Assembly: GCF_000626715.1 (NCBI RefSeq)
Contig: NZ_AQRA01000001.1
Coordinates: 806,001-870,000 of the forward strand
Length of the DNA stretch: 64,000 nucleotides
From: Aquimarina atlantica
Lineage (GTDB): Bacteria; Bacteroidota; Bacteroidia; Flavobacteriales; Flavobacteriaceae
Direction: 5' to 3'
Of the stretch, positions 33,436-43,290 are shown in pieces. The translations under genes were made by a program, and so were the position numbers. Position 1 is the first letter of the stretch. Each line of letters opens with the position of its first letter. A model generated the notes under the pieces. That model worked only from the letters and a program-made list of their open reading frames with translations, had not been told where the DNA came from and did no database searches.

Positions 33436-33596
33436 AGTCAGAGTGATTTTCGGTAGAAAATTGTACTTCGACCAAGCTCAGTAGAGCTATCGAAGACAAG
33501 TGAATTTTTCATCAAAAGCCTTGTCATCCTGAGCTTCGTCGAAGGGTTGATACAATTTCCCTCCGTTTCACTATGAAAAATCACTCAATTTGACGG
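33436..33596. repeat. Dispersed palindromic intergenic element, copy 2
   Basis: This is a long imperfect inverted repeat. GTCA-GAGTGATTTT near the left end pairs with AAAATCACTC..TGAC at the right. TTGTACTTCGACCAAGCTCAG (33461-33481) pairs with the CTGAGCTTCGTCGAAGG..TACAA side (33529-33554), and GACAAG pairs with CTTGTC inside. Its reverse complement begins like the left arm of copy 1 at 4959 (shared GAGTGxTTTTTCATAGTxAA), so the two are diverged copies in opposite orientation. The TTCGACxAAGCTCAG core is common in flavobacterial genomes in my memory. Confidence 0.75.
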
Positions 33597-33730
33597 CTTT
33601 TTTAAACTAAATTCTTACATCGAATTCACATTAAATAGTAAATTTTAAAGTGTAGGTTTATTGTACTACTCAGGTGTTTAATGCTAATAAAATATATCGA
33701 CAATCAATAATACTATCTATTTTAGATTAC

Positions 33731-33738
33731 TAATTTTG
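33731..33738 (+). promoter_or_regulatory. Bacteroidota -7 box of the propeller kinase
   Basis: TAATTTTG fits TAnnTTTG and lies 20 bp before the ATG at 33758. A matching -33 TTG is not clear. Confidence 0.45.
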
Positions 33739-33757
33739 TAAAAACATAATCATATCT

Positions 33758-36658
33758 ATGTCGAGATTTTTTATAATATGCTATACTCTTGTCCTAAATG
33801 GTGTGATTCTTAATGCACAATCTCAATTTTTCAAACATTTTACAACAGATAATGGCTTACCTCATGATATTACATATCAGATCATTCAAGATCAAGAAGG
33901 ATTTATATGGATGGGTACAGATAATGGTTTAGTAAAATTTGATGGAAACCATTTTAAATCGTATAACTATAAAGAAGGATTAGACTCTTCATTTGTTATA
34001 GATATAATTGAAAACAGTTCTAATCAATCCTTTTATATAGCAACATGGGGAGCTGGAGTTTATCAATTAAAAAACGATAGTATTTATCATACTTCTGTTG
34101 GACAAAAAAAATTAACAAAGATTGATAAGGTACATTTACTCTCTAATAATTTATTATACGCAAACGTAAATAGATATAATTTTTCAATTTATGATTTTAA
34201 CAAAAAACAAAATAAAAATTACTATCTGAAAAATAAAAACAAGGAAAGACAACAACTTTACTTAGATACAGTTTTTTCGAAAAATGGCTCTACAAACACC
34301 TCAATATTGTCTAACGAAAGTATTATAAACGATACTCTTTTTATACACTCTAGTTTCAGAAGAGATCGCATCACTAACAATGTTAAAGGTGTATATACAC
34401 TAGACACCAAAACCTTGAGCGTTAATTCTATTTTTCATGAAGTAAAAAGTAAAAAAATCTATACTGTAACTAAAGCAGACAACACGTTTTTTTTAGGTGG
34501 ACTAAACACTATTTACAAGTACAAAGATGATAGAATGGTCGATAGTATCGTATTTCCCACCAATATGCAAAGAACCATTATTGATATACAAGTAAAAGAC
34601 TCTATTTTATATTGCATAGGTAAAAGTATAACAGATGTGAGCAGAGTTACTTTAAAATATGATTTAGAGTCCGAAAAACTTATTGATATATCAAAAGAGA
34701 TTGGTATCAAAAGTATGGTTTCAGATAATTTAATAGATAAAAATGGTAATCTTTGGATTACCACATATGGAGAAGGAGTTTATATGTTTCCTAAGGATCC
34801 ACCATTTTTTTTAGGAAGTAACACATTTATAAACCATGATCTAAAAGATATTGAAAAACTTGATAGTGCCTTATATGTTTTATCTACAAATCGATTATAT
34901 AAAATCAAGGATAAACAAATTTTAAGCTCTATTAGTATTAATGAACATCGTGAAAAAATTCAGGTAAATAAAAAAGACCATAGCATTAACATATTTGGAG
35001 GTTATGAGGGTAAAAAATATAAAATTCAAGAAACACCAGTTAATGTCGTCGTCACTAAACAATTCGAATTACTAACTGAAGATGGTAACATTCTCATTTC
35101 CAATAAAAATGTTAACCATGGTGGTGAGTTAAATGCCTACAAAAATGGCAAAAAAATATACAGTATTAGCTTTAAAAGAGATTTGTTAAAAGAGGTTTAT
35201 TTACATAAAGGTAAACTTTACATTATTCGGGATAATCAACCAGGTATAAGAATTTATAATGCCTATACAGGAACGCTAATTGAAACCTGGGATAAAACAA
35301 CAGGGTTTCCTTTACAAAAAGTAACTAAAGTATTATTTCATAATCACAAAATGTGGATTGCTTCAAACAGAGGTTTATTTATCGTAGAAGGAAATAAGAT
35401 TCAAAATAAATTTAGTGAGCAGGAAGGGCTCCTAAGTAACCATATTAATGATATCTATTTTGATCAGCATAATATATTATGGATCGCAACTCAAAGAGGT
35501 GTAAACATTTATAAAAATGATATTGTATACACCCTAGATAAGGATTCGGGGCAAAAATCTTCTTTTGTAACCGCAATTATGGAGTTAGATGATCATATAT
35601 ATATATCTGGTAATAAAGGTATGTTTATTAAAAAAAATATTTATCCTTTTAAAGTCAAATCTAACACAGATATTATCATTAAAAAAAAAGGAGCTAATTT
35701 TATTGTTAACCCAATAAATTACTTAAATCCCAATAGTACAAAAATACATTATAAAATAAATAAAGATTCCTGGAGGCATTTAAATACAGATACATTATTG
35801 TTACAACACTTAAGTCATGGTAATCACAAAATTCAATTTAAATATAAAGACGGATTAAGTGATTGGAAAATAGATTCGCCACAATCTTTTAGCATTTATC
35901 ATCCATGGTACGAACGACCTTGGTTTATTACTTTTCTTGTCATTATAACTTCGGTCTTACTTCTCGTTATTATTAGCTTAAAATTAGAACAAAGTAAAGC
36001 AAAGAATTCTTTCCTAAAAGCTACATTGCACGAAAGAGAACTTTTGAAAAAAGAATTGACTAACGTTCATAAAAATATTGCTCAGGATTTTCATGATGAA
36101 TTAGGAAACAAAATTGCTAGTATATCGGTGCTCTCTAATCTAATGAGTAAAAAAATGAAAGAGGATACTAAAGAATTTAAACAGATTAAAAAAATCAATA
36201 GAGATTCTAATTCTTTATACTCTGGAATGAGAGATTTTATCTGGTCCTTAGATCAAAACAGTAATGAGTTAGATCATGTTTTTTGTTATCTAAAAGACTT
36301 TGGAGAAGATCTGTTTTCTAATTCAGATATCACTTTTTATGTAGAAAATCTAGAGATGTCCAGGCAAATTTCGCTCCCTTACTATTGGAGTAAACAGCTC
36401 ATTTTTATCTTTAAAGAAGCGATGACCAATTGTATAAAACATAGCAAAGCTACAGAAGTTGTACTTCATTTAAATATTAAGGATAACATATTGATAATAT
36501 CACTACATGATAATGGAATTGGGTGCGCTATTGAATCCCTGAAACGAAAAAACGGATTAGTCAATATGGCTGAAAGAGCTAAAAAAATTAATTCGGTATT
36601 AGAAATTAAAAATGAAAATGGACTCAAAATATCCTTTACAGGGAAGTTAAATCCATAG
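33758..36658 (+). CDS. Propeller-domain sensor histidine kinase (NarL-type partner)
   Basis: This 966-residue protein has a signal peptide (about 1-20, GVILNAQ). The periplasmic part carries regulator-propeller repeats (FTTDNGLPHDITYQIIQDQEGFIWMGTDNGLVKFDG, NLWITTYGEGV, ILWIATQRGVNIY) and a Y_Y_Y-like domain (about 640-715, HKIQFKYKDG). One transmembrane helix lies at about 721-743. The cytosolic HisKA_3 has DFHDELGNKIASI (His779), and the HATPase has EAMTNCIKHSKAT and HDNGIGC. It lacks the receiver and AraC domains of full hybrid two-component systems. The regulator gene follows after 28 bp and should be its partner. Confidence 0.92.
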   Translation: MSRFFIICYTLVLNGVILNAQSQFFKHFTTDNGLPHDITYQIIQDQEGFIWMGTDNGLVKFDGNHFKSYNYKEGLDSSFVIDIIENSSNQSFYIATWGAGVYQLKNDSIYHTSVGQKKLTKIDKVHLLSNNLLYANVNRYNFSIYDFNKKQNKNYYLKNKNKERQQLYLDTVFSKNGSTNTSILSNESIINDTLFIHSSFRRDRITNNVKGVYTLDTKTLSVNSIFHEVKSKKIYTVTKADNTFFLGGLNTIYKYKDDRMVDSIVFPTNMQRTIIDIQVKDSILYCIGKSITDVSRVTLKYDLESEKLIDISKEIGIKSMVSDNLIDKNGNLWITTYGEGVYMFPKDPPFFLGSNTFINHDLKDIEKLDSALYVLSTNRLYKIKDKQILSSISINEHREKIQVNKKDHSINIFGGYEGKKYKIQETPVNVVVTKQFELLTEDGNILISNKNVNHGGELNAYKNGKKIYSISFKRDLLKEVYLHKGKLYIIRDNQPGIRIYNAYTGTLIETWDKTTGFPLQKVTKVLFHNHKMWIASNRGLFIVEGNKIQNKFSEQEGLLSNHINDIYFDQHNILWIATQRGVNIYKNDIVYTLDKDSGQKSSFVTAIMELDDHIYISGNKGMFIKKNIYPFKVKSNTDIIIKKKGANFIVNPINYLNPNSTKIHYKINKDSWRHLNTDTLLLQHLSHGNHKIQFKYKDGLSDWKIDSPQSFSIYHPWYERPWFITFLVIITSVLLLVIISLKLEQSKAKNSFLKATLHERELLKKELTNVHKNIAQDFHDELGNKIASISVLSNLMSKKMKEDTKEFKQIKKINRDSNSLYSGMRDFIWSLDQNSNELDHVFCYLKDFGEDLFSNSDITFYVENLEMSRQISLPYYWSKQLIFIFKEAMTNCIKHSKATEVVLHLNIKDNILIISLHDNGIGCAIESLKRKNGLVNMAERAKKINSVLEIKNENGLKISFTGKLNP

Positions 36659-36686
36659 TTTTATACTAATCCCTTAAAAATCAATA

Positions 36687-37301
36687 ATGAATTCGAAAAT
36701 AAAAATACTAATTATTGAAGATAATAGAGTTTTACTCGACTCTTATAAAGAGATTATCGATGAGACCAAAAACTTTTATACAATCGGTGCTTATGATAAT
36801 TGTGAAGAAGCTATTTTAAACCTAAAAAACGATAACCCAGATATAGCGCTTATTGATATACAACTCCCTGGGATAAATGGGATTGAAGGATTAAAAAAAA
36901 TGAAAGATATCAAACCTGATCTTTTATCTATAATTATTACGGTACACAACGATACAAAATATATTTTTGATGCTTTATGTGCAGGAGCTATTGGATATTT
37001 AACTAAAAATACCGAACCCGATGAGTTGATTACTGCTTTAGATGAAGCATATCGCGGAGGAGCCCCAATGAGTGCTTTAATTGCCCGAAAAGTGGTAGAA
37101 TCTTTTGTTTCTCCTAAAGAAAAAGATTTGTCTGACAGAGAAAATAGTGTTTTACAACTACTTGCCAAAGGCAAAAGCTATGCCTCTATTGGCAAAGAGC
37201 TTAATGTCTCTATTAATACCATAAAAACTCATACTAGGAATATCTATGAAAAACTACAGGTAAATAGTAAAGAGGAAATTATAAAGAAGTATAACAATTA
37301 G
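36687..37301 (+). CDS. NarL/LuxR-type response regulator
   Basis: This 204-residue regulator has a receiver domain with IIEDN at the start, phospho-acceptor Asp57 in IALIDIQLPG, and the conserved Thr and Lys in IITVHND and YLTKNTEPDEL. A LuxR helix-turn-helix forms the C-terminus (LSDRENSVLQLLAKGKSYAS then IGKELNVSINTIKTHTRNIY). It follows the propeller kinase gene with a 28-bp gap and is probably phosphorylated by it. Targets are unknown. Confidence 0.94.
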   Translation: MNSKIKILIIEDNRVLLDSYKEIIDETKNFYTIGAYDNCEEAILNLKNDNPDIALIDIQLPGINGIEGLKKMKDIKPDLLSIIITVHNDTKYIFDALCAGAIGYLTKNTEPDELITALDEAYRGGAPMSALIARKVVESFVSPKEKDLSDRENSVLQLLAKGKSYASIGKELNVSINTIKTHTRNIYEKLQVNSKEEIIKKYNN

Positions 37302-37334
37302 TTATATAATAATTAAAATCAAGCAAGATCAAAT

Positions 37335-38630
37335 CTATTCATCATCAACCATTGCTTTTATCGTATTTGTCATTGCTCTGGTTAACTCCTTTCTACTATA
37401 CTTTCCTATTCCGATAACATGAGATGCTAATGTTCCTTCTTGAAACTGAACAAAATATTCAAGTATTTGTGCTTTTATTCTATCATATTCTTGGTACTCA
37501 AAAAAAATACCCGAATTTGTTTCAAAAATAAGCCTGGACACATCTGCCCCTTTAGGGCCAACTGCAATAGTAGGTCTTGTAGATACCATATATTCAAACA
37601 ATTTACCCGGTATTATACATCGGGTATCTTTACTATCGATTTCAATCAATAGTAAAACCTGTGAACTTCTTTGAATTTGGATAGCTTCTGTATGTGGTAC
37701 ATATCCTTTTAACACCAAGAAATCAGACAGTCCTGCTTCTTCTATAGAGGATAATACATCATTACTAACGGCTCCTACTAATTGTAATCGAAATGCTGAT
37801 GAAAATGCTTTATTTTCCTCAGTTAAATCATATAAGGCTTTCCAAAGATTCTTTGGGTTTCTGCCAGACAATAACGATCCTATATGCGAAATAGTAAATG
37901 TAGTATCCAAAACGGTTTCAGGAATCGATTCTTTATCATAGCCATTAGTAATTACAGAAATTGGAGTTTCAGCAGCAATAGCTCTAAATTCCTTTTCTGT
38001 CGTAAAACTGGTAACAACAATATGATCTGCGGTATTCAATACCTCTTTTTCCATAGATATATGCTTTTGCATAGATCGCTTTGTAAGTTTCAGCTTGTCA
38101 TGATATCCAATAGTAGTCCAGGGATCTCTAAAATCAGCAAGCCATTTTACTCCTGTATGTTTTTTCAACTCCTTCCCTATCAAATGTATACTGTGAGGTG
38201 GACCTGTAGTAATTACGACATTAATTTTATGTTCTGAAACATATTTCTGTAAATAGGTAATCGAAGGTTTTACCCAGAACTTACGGGCATCGGGAATAAA
38301 AAAATTACCACGTATATACAATAGCAATCGCTGTATAAAAGATTGCTTTGCTGCACCAGCAATAATACCTTTACTTATTGTTTTGGTTTCTTTTTTAGAA
38401 AAAAGCTGTGCAAAACGATAAGGTTCGAAAATAGGTTGTTTTAGTACTTCTATTCCTTCAGGAATTTCAGATAATAAAGAAATATCTTCTAAAGGATATG
38501 TAGGGTTCTTAGGTGCATATACTATTGGTTCTATATCAAAATCTCTAAAATACTTAACAAACTTAAGCCATCGCTGTACTCCAGGACCTCCTGCAGGTGG
38601 CCAATAATATGTAACGATCAGAACCTTCAC
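37335..38630 (-). CDS. Glycosyltransferase, GT4-like fold
   Basis: This 431-residue enzyme starts with a GTG codon at 38630. The N-terminus reads MKVLIVTYYWPPAGGPGVQR, the nucleotide-sugar glycosyltransferase B fold with the usual Gly-rich loop. ITTGPPHSIHLIG and LADFRDPWTT are typical of this flavobacterial group. The C-terminal half holds ISHIGSLLSGRNPKNLWKAL and IIPGKLFEYMVSTRPTIAVG, the region that binds the donor. It lies 8 bp after a YfhO-type gene and forms an operon with it and DUF4834. The likely role is in cell-surface glycan synthesis; donor and acceptor are unknown. Confidence 0.9.
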   Translation of the reverse strand: MKVLIVTYYWPPAGGPGVQRWLKFVKYFRDFDIEPIVYAPKNPTYPLEDISLLSEIPEGIEVLKQPIFEPYRFAQLFSKKETKTISKGIIAGAAKQSFIQRLLLYIRGNFFIPDARKFWVKPSITYLQKYVSEHKINVVITTGPPHSIHLIGKELKKHTGVKWLADFRDPWTTIGYHDKLKLTKRSMQKHISMEKEVLNTADHIVVTSFTTEKEFRAIAAETPISVITNGYDKESIPETVLDTTFTISHIGSLLSGRNPKNLWKALYDLTEENKAFSSAFRLQLVGAVSNDVLSSIEEAGLSDFLVLKGYVPHTEAIQIQRSSQVLLLIEIDSKDTRCIIPGKLFEYMVSTRPTIAVGPKGADVSRLIFETNSGIFFEYQEYDRIKAQILEYFVQFQEGTLASHVIGIGKYSRKELTRAMTNTIKAMVDDE

Positions 38631-38638
38631 GATATACC

Positions 38639-41080
38639 TTACTTATCTTCTTTGGTTAAAGATAGCAAACTCCCCGTTTTCTTATATTGAAAATACAATC
38701 CGCCTAGTATCAATAAAACAAAAAGAATAGAACTTGTAAGTGTAATAGTACTTCCTGTTTTTACAACCTGAGGTTCGAATTTAAATTCTATCGAGTGTTT
38801 TCCTGCCGGTACTTTTAGACCTCTTAACATATAGTCTACCGGATAAATAGGTGTAGTTTCCCCATCAATATATGCATTCCAACCATCCTTATAATATGTT
38901 TCAGAAAAGACAATAAAACCTGGATTAGCTGCATAAACATTATAAGCCAGATGATTAGGCTGAGTCTTAGAAATTGACACCGTAGAAATACTATCTTTTT
39001 TAGGAATAAAGCCTTCTAAATCTGCTTGATACTCTTTTCTAATAACCGCCGTCTTTTTGGTATCTATAGTATTTAAGGATTCAAATTCCTTTTTATAATT
39101 GTCTACAAATTTTAGTTCTTCGACAAACCAGGCCGCTCCATTACTTGAAGGGTTTTGCTGAACGTCTAATTGTCCTTCTTTGTTTTGTTGAATTACATAT
39201 TTTACGTTAAGCATATTAATTACTTCCAGATTACCTTTGGCAATATGGCCAAAATAAAGATCTTCCATTTTTCTGGGACGTACCGCAGTATACCCATTAA
39301 CAGAATTAAAGAAGTAATTCGTATGTGAATTATTAAAACCTCTAGCCTGGTCTAATACTCTAAAATAAGATTCGTCTTTTAGAATTTCTTTATCGACCGC
39401 TGTTGGTTGAAAGTAATTTCTGTATTCTCTCTTAGAGATAAAACCGTCATTATCGACACTACGCCTATCTACAGTAACCAAATCTATTAGAATTAGCACT
39501 CCTAATGCAATAAGGGTAATATTTTCTGAAAACTTTTTCTTTAAACTAAACCAAAGGACACCTCCCATTAAAATTATAAACAAAAGCGAACGCAAACTAT
39601 CACTTTTCATGATTGCAATTCGATCTTCTTTGATAGCATCAAAAATAGCGGGTTGCTCAATTCCTAATCGAACTTCTGAAGAGGACTTGAAACTAAATAA
39701 GCTTCCTCCAAACAGCCAAAAAAGCAAACACAATCCTCCAAAAACTCCTAGCGAAATTAAAAATTTCTTTTGTCTTTCTTCAATAGATAGTTTATCATTA
39801 AAGAATCGATGCAATCCAAAAACAGCAGCAATAGGTATTAGTAATTCTAAGATAACCTGAATACTTGATACTGCTCTAAACTTATTATAAAAAGGTACAT
39901 AATCAATAAAAAATCGTGTTAGAAATTCTAAATTCTTACCCCAACTTAATGCGAGTGATAATATCATTCCTGCCAGCAGCCACCAGCGAAGCCTTCCTTT
40001 AACCAACAACAATCCTAAAAGAGCTAAAAACACTACTGTTATTCCTAAATACGGAGGAGCTTCTACAAAAGGTTGTTCTCCCCAATATAGCCCTGTAACT
40101 TTAGCATAATAATTAACTTGCTCTCTTGGTTGTCCTAATTCAATCAATTTTTGATAAAAAGCAGAATCTGTACCCAAATCAGAAGCTCTACCTAATCCCA
40201 TTAATTTGGGAACAAAAAGGTTTAGTGATTCTAATTTACCGTAACTGTATTCTGTAATATATTCATAATCTAATCCATTCTTTTCTGAAGAAGTTGCTGT
40301 AGTTTCTGCTAATAAGTTTTTACCTCTAATACTAGTATCAACATATTCTGATGTAGATAATAAAGTTGTTGCATTTGTCGCCAATCCTAATAGCACAGCT
40401 AGTACCAATGTACCTACAGATTTAAAAAAATGTGGAATTTCTTTTTTTCGTATAGCATCAACAAAATAAGCTACTCCCATAACTATAGTAAGTAATCCCA
40501 GGTAATAGGTCATCTGATAATGATTGGCTTGTATTTCTAAACCCATAGCCAATGCTGTCAATAAAAATCCCCAAACATATCTTTTCTGAAAAACCATTAT
40601 AATTCCTGAAAGAACTAACGGAAAGTATGCAATTGCATGTGCTTTAGAATTATGCCCTACTCCTATTATAATAATCAAATACGTAGAAAACCCAAAGGCT
40701 AATGCTCCTAAAATTGCAATTTTCCATGGGATACGCATTACAAGCATCAGGATATAAAAGCAAAGCAAATAAAGAAAAAGATAATCTGCTGGTCTGGGTA
40801 AAAAACGAATCAAGCGATCCAATTTATCCATATAATCATGTGGAAATCTTGCTCCTAATTGATAAGTGGGCATTCCTCCGAAAGCAGAATTATTCCAATA
40901 GGTTTCTTTACCGGTATTAGTTCGATAATCGTTTTGTTGTTTTGCCACACTCTGGTATAGCTTTATATCACTCTGATAAAGCATTTTCCCACTTAATACT
41001 GGGTTAAAATAAGCTAATGAGACTATTACAAAACCTAAAACGACAAGAATATGAGGTAAAAATCTTTTAATTAAAGACAT
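38639..41080 (-). CDS. YfhO family membrane protein
   Basis: This 813-residue protein has about 13 transmembrane helices in the first 580 residues and a large outer domain near the end (about 590-770), then a final helix and a Lys-rich tail. Conserved pieces are MLYQSDIKLYQSV, GFSTYLIIIIGVGHNSKAHA, YFPLVLSGI, and GFIVFSETYYKDGWNAYIDG near the C-terminus. YfhO proteins are GT-C-like and in Firmicutes are linked to glycosylation of teichoic acids. Here a glycosyltransferase follows at once, which supports a role in surface glycan or lipid-linked sugar transfer. Confidence 0.88.
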   Translation of the reverse strand: MSLIKRFLPHILVVLGFVIVSLAYFNPVLSGKMLYQSDIKLYQSVAKQQNDYRTNTGKETYWNNSAFGGMPTYQLGARFPHDYMDKLDRLIRFLPRPADYLFLYLLCFYILMLVMRIPWKIAILGALAFGFSTYLIIIIGVGHNSKAHAIAYFPLVLSGIIMVFQKRYVWGFLLTALAMGLEIQANHYQMTYYLGLLTIVMGVAYFVDAIRKKEIPHFFKSVGTLVLAVLLGLATNATTLLSTSEYVDTSIRGKNLLAETTATSSEKNGLDYEYITEYSYGKLESLNLFVPKLMGLGRASDLGTDSAFYQKLIELGQPREQVNYYAKVTGLYWGEQPFVEAPPYLGITVVFLALLGLLLVKGRLRWWLLAGMILSLALSWGKNLEFLTRFFIDYVPFYNKFRAVSSIQVILELLIPIAAVFGLHRFFNDKLSIEERQKKFLISLGVFGGLCLLFWLFGGSLFSFKSSSEVRLGIEQPAIFDAIKEDRIAIMKSDSLRSLLFIILMGGVLWFSLKKKFSENITLIALGVLILIDLVTVDRRSVDNDGFISKREYRNYFQPTAVDKEILKDESYFRVLDQARGFNNSHTNYFFNSVNGYTAVRPRKMEDLYFGHIAKGNLEVINMLNVKYVIQQNKEGQLDVQQNPSSNGAAWFVEELKFVDNYKKEFESLNTIDTKKTAVIRKEYQADLEGFIPKKDSISTVSISKTQPNHLAYNVYAANPGFIVFSETYYKDGWNAYIDGETTPIYPVDYMLRGLKVPAGKHSIEFKFEPQVVKTGSTITLTSSILFVLLILGGLYFQYKKTGSLLSLTKEDK

Positions 41081-41112
41081 GATGTGTGTGAGTTTACTAA
41101 TAAAGAGCCAAA

Positions 41113-41382
41113 TTAATCAATTTCCTCATAATCGATATATTCTCCTACATCTTTATTAGAATAATTTTGTTTCGATTTTTTTTCAATAGTTACCTCACCT
41201 TCTGTAGACTGCCGGGGTTGTTGATATTGATCAAATTGCTGTTTAAATTTCTCTCCTGCTTTCTTTGTAACATATCTAAGCAATAGAGGACCAAATAACC
41301 GCGTTATTATCTTTAGTCCATAATATACTAAGATTATAATGAGAATTATCTTTAATACCCCTTGTAGTGATGCTTCCTGCAT
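41113..41382 (-). CDS. DUF4834 family small membrane protein
   Basis: From the ATG at 41382 the protein is 89 residues. A longer frame to 41571 would overlap the divergent gene and has no conserved sequence. It has one transmembrane helix (about 7-28, GVLKIILIIILVYYGLKIIT), then FGPLLLRYVTKKAGEKFKQQF and a polar, acidic tail ending YIDYEEID. This fits DUF4834, common in flavobacteria ahead of a YfhO gene. It is the first gene of the three-gene operon with YfhO and the glycosyltransferase. Function is unknown. Confidence 0.82.
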   Translation of the reverse strand: MQEASLQGVLKIILIIILVYYGLKIITRLFGPLLLRYVTKKAGEKFKQQFDQYQQPRQSTEGEVTIEKKSKQNYSNKDVGEYIDYEEID

Positions 41383-41457
41383 AACATTTTTTTTCAAAAA
41401 TAATGAACTCTGTATACAATTACATGTAGACAGTCCTAAAAAAATGATAAAATCTGC

Positions 41458-41465
41458 TATATTTG
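41458..41465 (+). promoter_or_regulatory. Bacteroidota -7 box ahead of the barrel protein
   Basis: TATATTTG fits TAnnTTTG and lies 18 bp before the ATG at 41483. This supports that ATG over an upstream in-frame start at 41339, which would lie inside the DUF4834 gene. Confidence 0.5.
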
Positions 41466-41482
41466 AACCAAATCTATTGAGT

Positions 41483-43153
41483 ATGTACCCTAAGTCTATT
41501 CTGTTATTAATTATCACATTTCTATGTACCCTAACGGTTTCTGCACAATATACCGAGAAGATCAATACCAATAGACCCGGTACATCACAGGGTGCTTTCT
41601 CGGTGGGTAATAATGTTTTACAATTAGAAGGTGGTTTTGGCTTTGGAAAAGAAAAACATAAACTTCTTAATACAAAGACAAATGTTTTTAAGTTAGATTA
41701 TTCTGTACGATATGGCCTATTAATAGAACAATTAGAACTTAGACTAAATGGTACATTTAGAGCCGATGGGGTAAAACAAACTATTGGAGGTAATGAAGAA
41801 AAAATAAAGAGAAGTAACTTTGAGGTAAATACGATTGGTGCAAAATATTTAATTTACGATCCATATAAGAGACCAAAAAAAGATTCTACTAATTATGATG
41901 AATTAAAAAGCTGGAAAGAGCGTTACAGGTTTAAGTGGAAAAGCTTAATTCCTGCGGTTTCTGCTTATGTAGGAGCCAATTTTGTATCAAAAGACAACCC
42001 TTTTACTGCACCTAATGATGATACCTTTAGCCCAAAGATTGTTTTAATGACCCAGAATAACTGGACCACCAGTATGAACGGAAACTGGGTATTGGTGACT
42101 AATTTAATTGTCGATAAAGTAACAACAGATGATCCGATTATCGGTTGGATCATTACTTCTACTCATACAATAAATGAAAAATGGGCTGCTTTTGGAGAAT
42201 ACCAAGGGCAAAAAAGTGATTTTTATAGCGATAATATTCTTAGACTAGGGGGAGCATATCTCTACAATAAAGATTTACAACTGGATGCAAACATTGCTTT
42301 TAATTTTAAGGATACTCCTTCTATTTTTACCTTTAGTTTTGGAGCATCCTATCGATTTGATTGGCATACCAAAGATGAGATCATCGAGCAACCTGGATTA
42401 GAAGGTGGTATTAAAGAAGGAGAGAAAAAAGAAAATGAGAATGAAGGAGAGAACGAAGAAGAAGAACAAGATGGATTTGATGAACTCGAAGAAGGTGAAG
42501 AAATAGAAAACGATAGTCTTAAATTGAGAAAAACTCCGTTTGTTAATGATTTTGAAGACGACGGTTTCAGAGAAGCAATCGAAAACGACCTTGATCAAAG
42601 ACGAACAGAAGAGCGATTAGAACGTGAGCGTATTGAAAATGAGAAAATAGCTAAAAAAGAAGATAAGAAATTTAGAAAAGAAGAAGCCAGACGTCTAAAA
42701 CGTGAGGCAAAAGAAGCCAGAAAAGCTGAAAAAGCTGAAATCCAGGCAGAGAAAGAAAAGCAAAAAATGATCGATGATATTGATGCCGAATTAGATAAAA
42801 TGGAGAAAGAACAAGGTGTAGATCAAGAGTTGCAAGATATAGATAAAGAGCTTCAGGAACTCGAAAAAATGGAAAAAGAGTTAGATTCTGATACTCAAGA
42901 CAAGGAAGAGAAAAAAGAAGAAGAAAAGCAAAAAGAAGAGGAAGATGTAGATGCTGAATATGAAAAGTATCAAAAGGAGCAAGAAAAAGCCAAAAAAGAA
43001 GAAGAAAAAAGAAGAAGAAAAGAGGAAAAAAGACGTCAAAAAGAAGAGAAGAAAAGAAAAAAAGAAGAACAAAAGCGTAAAAACAAAGAAGAAAAGGATA
43101 ATAAAACCGATGATTCGGATCTAGATAAAGAATTAGAAAAAATAGATCAGTAA
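41483..43153 (+). CDS. Outer-membrane transporter-like barrel with long charged C-terminal tail
   Basis: From the ATG at 41483 the protein has 556 residues. It has a signal peptide ending TVSAQ (about 22), then a beta-rich part (about 25-295) beginning INTNRPGTSQGAFSVGNNVLQLEGG. This resembles the MetA-pathway phenol-degradation/transporter family of outer membrane barrels. Residues about 305-556 are almost all Glu, Lys, Arg and Asp, strongly helical or coiled coil (KKEEEKRRRKEEKRRQKEEK). The barrel should sit in the outer membrane with the tail in the periplasm, perhaps binding peptidoglycan or a partner. The unusual tail makes its role uncertain. Confidence 0.8.
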   Translation: MYPKSILLLIITFLCTLTVSAQYTEKINTNRPGTSQGAFSVGNNVLQLEGGFGFGKEKHKLLNTKTNVFKLDYSVRYGLLIEQLELRLNGTFRADGVKQTIGGNEEKIKRSNFEVNTIGAKYLIYDPYKRPKKDSTNYDELKSWKERYRFKWKSLIPAVSAYVGANFVSKDNPFTAPNDDTFSPKIVLMTQNNWTTSMNGNWVLVTNLIVDKVTTDDPIIGWIITSTHTINEKWAAFGEYQGQKSDFYSDNILRLGGAYLYNKDLQLDANIAFNFKDTPSIFTFSFGASYRFDWHTKDEIIEQPGLEGGIKEGEKKENENEGENEEEEQDGFDELEEGEEIENDSLKLRKTPFVNDFEDDGFREAIENDLDQRRTEERLERERIENEKIAKKEDKKFRKEEARRLKREAKEARKAEKAEIQAEKEKQKMIDDIDAELDKMEKEQGVDQELQDIDKELQELEKMEKELDSDTQDKEEKKEEEKQKEEEDVDAEYEKYQKEQEKAKKEEEKRRRKEEKRRQKEEKKRKKEEQKRKNKEEKDNKTDDSDLDKELEKIDQ

Positions 43154-43262
43154 TTAGTATAAAAAGCAGGAATAAAACTCTTTAAAGCACCCAAATAAAG
43201 AATCTAATGCAATAATTACTAAAATGATCTGTATGCAATCATAATATTTAATAAAAGGATTA

Positions 43263-43270
43263 TATATTTG
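43263..43270 (+). promoter_or_regulatory. Bacteroidota -7 box of the acyltransferase gene
   Basis: TATATTTG fits TAnnTTTG and lies 21 bp before the ATG at 43291. Confidence 0.45.
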
Positions 43271-43290
43271 TGATGAATTAGAGATGATAT

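Noticed and set aside
41383..41571. Upstream extension of the DUF4834 gene
   Set aside because: It overlaps the divergent promoter and gene and has no family-like sequence; the helix starts just after the ATG at 41382.
42881..43072. Phe-rich minus-strand frame
   Set aside because: It is the antisense of the GAA/AAA-rich tail of the barrel protein.
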